DNA of 64,000 nt from Amphiduros pacificus (Eukaryota; Annelida; Polychaeta; Phyllodocida; Hesionidae), in contig OX439006.1 of NCBI GenBank assembly GCA_949316495.1, forward strand, positions 50,397,369-50,461,368, written 5' to 3'. A program made the translations under genes and the position numbers. Each line of letters starts with the position of its first letter. Within the stretch, counting starts at the first letter, position 1. Shown here one piece after another: positions 58,471-64,000 of this stretch. The notes below the pieces were generated by a model, which saw only the letters and a list, made by a program, of their open reading frames with translations, ran no database searches and was not told the DNA's origin.

Positions 58471-59424
58471 GAATGTCTCGACGGTATCCCTTTTGTTCAA
58501 TACAGCCCAGTCGGTATCTAAATTGTCTTATACACCAAGAAGGTACTAAACTCGTCTTATATATTCTAGTATATATCTAAGTGGTCTTTAATAGCATGGA
58601 AGGTATCAACATCGTGTTTTGACCAAGGTTCACTTCCCAAAAAGAATCCACATCCCCCATCTACGTTTGTGATAAGAATAGCGGATTCAGACAATGTGGA
58701 GGGAACATTTCAGAGGGAAGGGTGAAGCGGCATGTGAGTACAATTCTAATTGGATAACTTTGTTTCTTTGTTACTTGACCGCTACCTCACGTTACATCGA
58801 TGCTAGTATGACCACTGTCCGGCGCGGTACACAGGCAATAACAAAATATCATATATAAAAACAGTCATAAACTATCCACGCTTGTTTTATTATGATTACC
58901 GTTAAATTCCATTTGACATAAAAAGTTACAATATCAGCCGATATTGAGAATAGAGCCAGTCTTGGTAATTTGGGTGACTCTTATGAGCTTTTTATACAAT
59001 CTATGAGCTTCCCAAGACAAAAATAAAATCGAAAACGACACGATTTAAACATGTCAAGTGTGTCATATAAGTTTTTCATAACGTAAACATTCTGTGCATG
59101 CAGACAACACACGCTTCTGTTGGTTACAAATTATTAAAACGAAATCTTGCAATATAATCCTTTCCGTTTTGTTGCGTTACGATAAATACGTTTCACTAAT
59201 AAAATCACAATACAAATATTCTTGTAACTATTTCTGTTGTAAACCAGTTCCTCTTGGATTGGTGATTATTGAAAATAACATCTTGTTTGCATGAAATATA
59301 ACAATTGATCACCGGGACTTATTTTCACCAAAAACACTTCATTAAACTGAACTTTGCCTTTAAATAACTAACCGAATGTGTCTGAAGAGTGTGGAGAAGA
59401 ACGCGTTATTTTGAATTCACTTAC

Positions 59425-59523
59425 CTGAATAAGGATGTTGTTTTAATTGTGGTTATCCTCTGGCCTGGTGTAAGTGTGTTGTGGTGATGTTGGGCGGCGG
59501 GAGCGCTGTTTTCTGCAATCATC
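59425..59523 (-). other. Candidate non-coding 5' exon with strong splice donor
   Basis: Reading the minus strand, a GC-richer stretch downstream of a TATA box ends in CCTTATTCAG followed by GTAAGTG, a near-ideal donor. The start is set about 25-30 bases past the TATA box and is approximate. The next minus-strand acceptor leading into a recognised start codon is at the ELH-type prohormone exon (39962), which needs such an exon. The link is inference, and the intron would be about 19.5 kb. Confidence 0.45.
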
Positions 59524-59547
59524 TGCCTCGCTGTACCTGCATACAGC

Positions 59548-59553
59548 TTTATA
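59548..59553 (-). promoter_or_regulatory. TATA box
   Basis: TATAAA on the minus strand, within CATATAAAGCTG in a GC-richer context, followed by the candidate exon. Confidence 0.5.
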
Positions 59554-59586
59554 TGCGTTCCGGATGATGTCCGCTGCATATCACAG

Positions 59587-59621
59587 CACGTGCGATACCC
59601 CACACAAGAGCAGTGACGTCA
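59587..59621 (-). promoter_or_regulatory. E-box and CRE upstream of the TATA box
   Basis: CACGTG at 59587-59592 and a perfect TGACGTCA at 59614-59621, about 35 and 65 bases upstream of the TATA box on the minus strand. This spacing is common in neuroendocrine promoters that respond to cAMP. Confidence 0.5.
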
Positions 59622-59778
59622 CAGGCATGCGCACTAGACACCACGTAGGATGGTGTTCTCATTAATGACGAAATATACAAGAAAATCTGAAAAACGTAAT
59701 ATTACCTTAATATCAGATCTTCTTTGAAATGTTGTGTCATTGTTACATTTGATTGTCAGTTTCATCAAATAATCTCAT

Positions 59779-60915
59779 TCAAGATGTAAGGTTCAGCAAT
59801 AAGACCTGTTACGGCTGTAGGGTTCAGCAATAAGACCTGTTACGGCTGTAAGGTTCAGCAATAAGACCTGTTACGGCTGTAAGGTTCAGCAATAAGGCCA
59901 GATATGGCTGTAGGGTTCAGCAATAAGGCCAGATATGGCTGTAAGGTTCAGCAATAAGACCTGTTACGGCTGTAAGGTTCAGCAATAAGACCTGTTACGG
60001 CTGTAAGGTTCAGCAATAAGGCCAGATAAGGCTGTAAGGTTCAACAATAAGGCCAGATCAGGCTGTAGGGTTCAACAATAAGGCCCGATCAGGCTGTAGG
60101 GTTCAACAATAAGGCCAGATCAGGCTGTAGGGTCACAACAATAAGGTGGGATCAGGCTGTAGGGTTCAACAATAAGGTGGGATAAGGCTGTAGGGTTCAA
60201 CAATAAGGTGGGATAAGGCTGTAGGATTCAACAATAAGGTGGGATAAGGCTGTAGGGTTCAACAATAAGGTGGGATAAGGCTGTAGGATTCAACAATAAG
60301 GTGGGATAAGGCTGTAGGGTTCAACAATAAGGTGGGATAAGGCTGTAAGGTTCAGCAATAAGGTTGGATCAGGCTGTAAGTTTCAACAATAAGGTGGGAT
60401 TAGGCTGTAGGGTTCAACAATAAGGTGGGATAAGGTTGTAAGATTCAGCAATAAGGTGGGATAAGGCTGTAGGGTTCAACATTAAGGTGGGATAAGGTTG
60501 TAAGATTCAGCAATAAGGTTGGATAATACTTTAAGGTTCAACAATAAGGTGGGATAAGGCTGTAGGATTCAACAATAAGGTGGGATAAGGCTGTAGGGTT
60601 CAACAATAAGGTGGGATAAGGCTGTAAGGTTCAACAATAAGGTGGGATCAGGCTGTAAGGTTCAACAATAAGGTGGGATCAGGCTGTAGGATTCAACATT
60701 AAGGTGGGATAAGGCTGTAGGGTTCAACAATAAGGTGGGATAAGGCTGTAGGATTCAACAATAAGGTGGGATAAGGCTGTAGGATTCAACAATAAAGTGG
60801 GATAAGGCTCTAAGGTTCAACAATAAGGTGGGATAAGGCTCTAAGGTTCAAAAATAAGGTGGGATAAGGCTGTAAGGTTCAACGATAAGGTGGGATAAGG
60901 CTGTAAGGTTCAGCA
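59779..60915. repeat. 31-bp minisatellite, about 37 units
   Basis: Unit GGCTGTAGGGTTCAACAATA plus AGGTGGGATAA. The first third uses variants with AGACCTGTTACG and AGGCCAGAT. The change of variant along the array is gradual, as expected from local unit duplication. Confidence 0.96.
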
Positions 60916-61244
60916 ATAGAAGCGATACAGGCTTGTCCTGGATTGCGAGATTCTCCAGGAAAAGCTTGCCATAGATTGTCAAATTAATCAATAAAGGTGG
61001 TCGTAGGCTGAAAGGTATATCCATAGTACTGGACCTTGGCTCTCAGATACACCCAGAAAACTTGCCCAAGACACCACATCTTGATTGACGCTCTCCTTGA
61101 GACATCAAAGTTAGCTTTTTTTGTTTGACCCTGGCAACAAATTCAAGAAAGGTATTTAGAGTCAATTGTTCTACTTAGGGACACATTGTATGAAGTATCG
61201 ACGCTACATTTGACCAGAGGGAGGTTAAGTTATTCAGGTTTAAG

Positions 61245-61367
<123 letters not shown>

Positions 61368-61369
61368 CA

Positions 61370-62765
61370 ACCTCACAGATGTCTAGGACTGGACAAAATA
61401 AATATCTATTTCCTTGTCCATTATATTTGTTCTTTACTTCTATTTTCTCATGCCATCAACTAACCTTGGATTAGTGTTTACTTTGTTTTTATAGGTGAAA
61501 TGTAACTCCCATCAACTGATTGAAATCATGTCTCTACATAAAAAATGAATGAAGTAGTAAAGAGAATTAAAACATGGGTATTTCAGTGAATAACTCAAAG
61601 AAAAATATCATTAAAGATTTACCAATCTCGTTCAAAGGTTAGACTAATTCTACTGACGGGTTAACTAATCTAGAGATTAAGAGAAGACAAAAAAATAAAC
61701 CCATTAAAACTAAACCCATTAAATGGGAAAATTGGATTAAAAATGGTGTTTTGTATCCAAAGGAATTACTAGATATTGATGGTAGTTTCATGTCTCTCAA
61801 GATGAACTGAATGTTAAATATAATATATGGGTTGCAACTTTTTAAATGTCTTACAAACAAGACACAGTATTCTTCTGAAATGGAGAAATATCATTAATTC
61901 TATAAACATAGTCAATATACTAGTGTCTGTAGCAACAACAATAAAAATGACAAGATAAATGTTATTTTTTGTCAAATATAAAGTGGTATATTGTTATATT
62001 CTGGGTAAAATGTCGAATATCACCCAGGTGTCTTGGAAAGTGGACAGAAAATTTCAAGAGATTTCAAATGATATATATATATATAATTTTTATTTCATTG
62101 AATAAATCCACTTGGGAAAATTTAATATTGGGAACAAAAGATTATTTCTTATCGAAAAGAAGTCTAAGAAACAGAGTTTCTTGGGAAACATTTATTTAGC
62201 CTTTGACCTTGTCCCGGATGATCTGGTTAATCATAGATCACGTGTTCACTAGTATATTCCATCTGAGTGCTGCAGGGGCCGTCGGTCTGCATCTGTAATA
62301 TGAATTAATGCTTGTGTATCTGAAATTGATTAACCATAAATAAGCCCAACAAATGACAGTAAGGTGATATGATTAGGAGAAATACATCTTGGGATAGAAA
62401 TCTACACAGATTTGAAACATATCAAATGCTCATAATATTGAGAGTCGCAATATTTTTCAAAGAAGGTGAAATATGTTACGTGAGTATATACTGACTAAGC
62501 GTTTTGCACCGTGAATTCATGTGATTAATTCTTCTTTTGTATGTATCAGAAACCATTTATTGTATCAGTTATTGTATTCATTTGAGAGCTTAAGTAAATA
62601 ATACAAATTAAAATAAAACAAAACACATGATTATCAATATTTTATAGAAATTTGAATGTTTATGATAATTTATAGCGATATCAGGTTGACATTCCTCTCA
62701 AGGAGAGGTTAATGTCTTATCACAATGAAGTATTGCATAATTCAGAGGCAATAACTTAGGTGCAC
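61370..62765. other. AT-rich DNA, no gene recognised
   Basis: Only short ORFs without supporting motifs. Confidence 0.55.
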
Positions 62766-62772
62766 CCAGTAT

Positions 62773-63413
62773 CAGGGGTGGGAGAGCTCTGAACCAATCT
62801 GGTCGGTACTCGAAACATATCTGGGCGGTATGACGTCATACCATTGTTCTGAACCAATTCTGAACCAATCTGGCTGGTTCTGTTATGTAAAGACTTTTTT
62901 ATATCTCATAAAAAGCATCAAAATTATATAATAATCACCACAAAATTTAACAAATTTCGCTACAGTTGAGTGTATCATAGTGTCTTGTTCATAATAGTGT
63001 AAATATCATGATATATCTATGACGTTTGTATAGTAATATTTGTGCCCCCAAGTCAGGAATTACCCCTTGTTATGCAATCTTAAACTGGGGCAATTTCCTG
63101 TGTTAAAATGACGCAAAAATCTCGTTAAAAATTAATTTCAGATGATTATATACTTTTATATGTAACTGATGAGCATGTTATTTTCTTTAACATTTGTGTA
63201 TGAGAGTCGATATATAAAGATTAAAGAACGCAACTTTTTCATTCTCGCCATTGTCCACCACACAACAACGGTCAAATACCACTCAGATTGGCTGCGATTT
63301 AGTGCACAGATTGTTGCGAGCGCTCAGAATGACGTCATTTTCCACCCAGATCTGTTGTGAGCGACCAGAATGACGCGATTTAACCAGATTGGTGCAGAGC
63401 TCTCCAACCCCTG
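62773..63413. mobile_element. hAT-like MITE with CREs in both arms
   Basis: 641 bp, starting CAGGGGTGGGAGAGCTCTG and ending with an imperfect inverse. The direct repeat AGTAT touches both ends (62768-62772 and 63414-63418). TGACGTCA lies at 62831-62838 and 63330-63337. The ends look hAT-like, but the duplication seen is 5 bp, not the usual 8. Confidence 0.82.
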
Positions 63414-63419
63414 AGTATT

Positions 63420-64000
63420 GCCTGATGATATATGACATTAGCAGGAGGTCCAGATCATGAGGGATGATGATTTTAGGGGTGGCTTTCACCACCTAGTAGA
63501 CAGCTTCAATTTTGAGAATTTGTATGTGATGTAGAGAGGGATTTAAAGAAGACGCGTTGACCAGAAATGTTCTGTTTTATTCAGGTACTGTTCTGCGTGG
63601 AAACATTAAATCAGATCTTGGCTCCTCGACTAATTGTCCTGACTACTTAACATCCATCTGAAAGCTTCACTATGTGAAAACATTTCTCATATCGTCACAG
63701 TCAACCACAGATAATTGTTTGTCAATAATTGTGTGAGATATTTCATTGTTTCCCAATTAGTGCTGTCGCCCACCTTTGGCTTAATGACACTCCTCGATCT
63801 CCTGTGTGCTAATTTGATAACTAATACATGACACTTTGTCTTTATCATCATTATCCATTTATATTAGAGACATATTGAAAAAATGCGTCTTGAAAACAAA
63901 TATCTGGGTTCAGCGTCATTAAATTAAGTATGTTATATAATACCACTAGTGATAGGGATATTACACGTTCATTCTAAGTGATATGCATAACTTAAGCTAG
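63420..64000. other. No feature recognised
   Basis: AT-rich sequence to the window edge without a convincing ORF or repeat. Confidence 0.5.

Noticed and set aside
57771-58521. Overlapping ORFs of more than 200 codons on both strands
   Set aside because: Both come from a 36-bp minisatellite; neither has non-repetitive coding sequence.

Overview
The window is animal nuclear DNA: spliced genes with GT-AG introns, AT-rich introns, (TA)n runs, minisatellites, tRNA-derived SINEs, a CR1-like LINE and many small DNA transposons. The peptide prohormone at 38.4-40.0 kb carries repeated amidated NQDL peptides of the molluscan egg-laying hormone (ELH) type. This points to a mollusc, probably a gastropod; the species cannot be read from the sequence.

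Left half (0-31 kb). Two nearly identical GH3-domain genes lie on the minus strand. The left one (164-2815) is cut by the window edge. The right one (16261-26322) is complete in seven exons and encodes 630 aa. Between them, on the plus strand, lies the 3' part of a MET/RON-like receptor tyrosine kinase (5880-14860): three IPT domains, a transmembrane helix and a kinase domain in which HRD is HED and DFG is DSA. Positions 1-5.3 kb and 23.2-30.9 kb are copies of one segment, and both stop in a (TA)n tract. The simplest reading is a recent tandem duplication of about 25 kb whose left breakpoint fell inside the receptor gene. That would explain why no Sema, PSI or signal-peptide exons are seen. 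Copies of a 2.5-kb inverted-repeat transposon sit in an intron of each gene, and the one in the GH3 gene holds a 5'-truncated LINE.

Middle (31-41 kb). A gene-free stretch is followed by nested hAT-like MITEs with a mariner-like MITE (34.2-36.9 kb) and fold-back repeats (37.1-37.7 kb). Seven perfect TGACGTCA (CRE) palindromes lie in 3.1 kb here. The ELH-type prohormone gene follows on the minus strand. Its single coding exon begins just after a splice acceptor, so a non-coding 5' exon must lie at higher coordinates. A TATA box, CRE and E-box followed by a short exon-like stretch with a good donor at 59.4-59.6 kb are a candidate for its promoter.

Right (41-64 kb). A relic exon of an HDHD5-like HAD hydrolase is followed by a long transposase-like gene (41.4-44.1 kb, plus). 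Convergent to it is an unrecognised intact three-exon gene (45.1-47.0 kb, minus). The two may form a two-gene mobile element. From 51.8 to 61.4 kb the DNA is dominated by minisatellites, several of which share core words. A hAT-like MITE with CREs in both arms lies at 62.8-63.4 kb. I saw no LTR retroelement, retrovirus, Polinton, CRISPR array or toxin gene.
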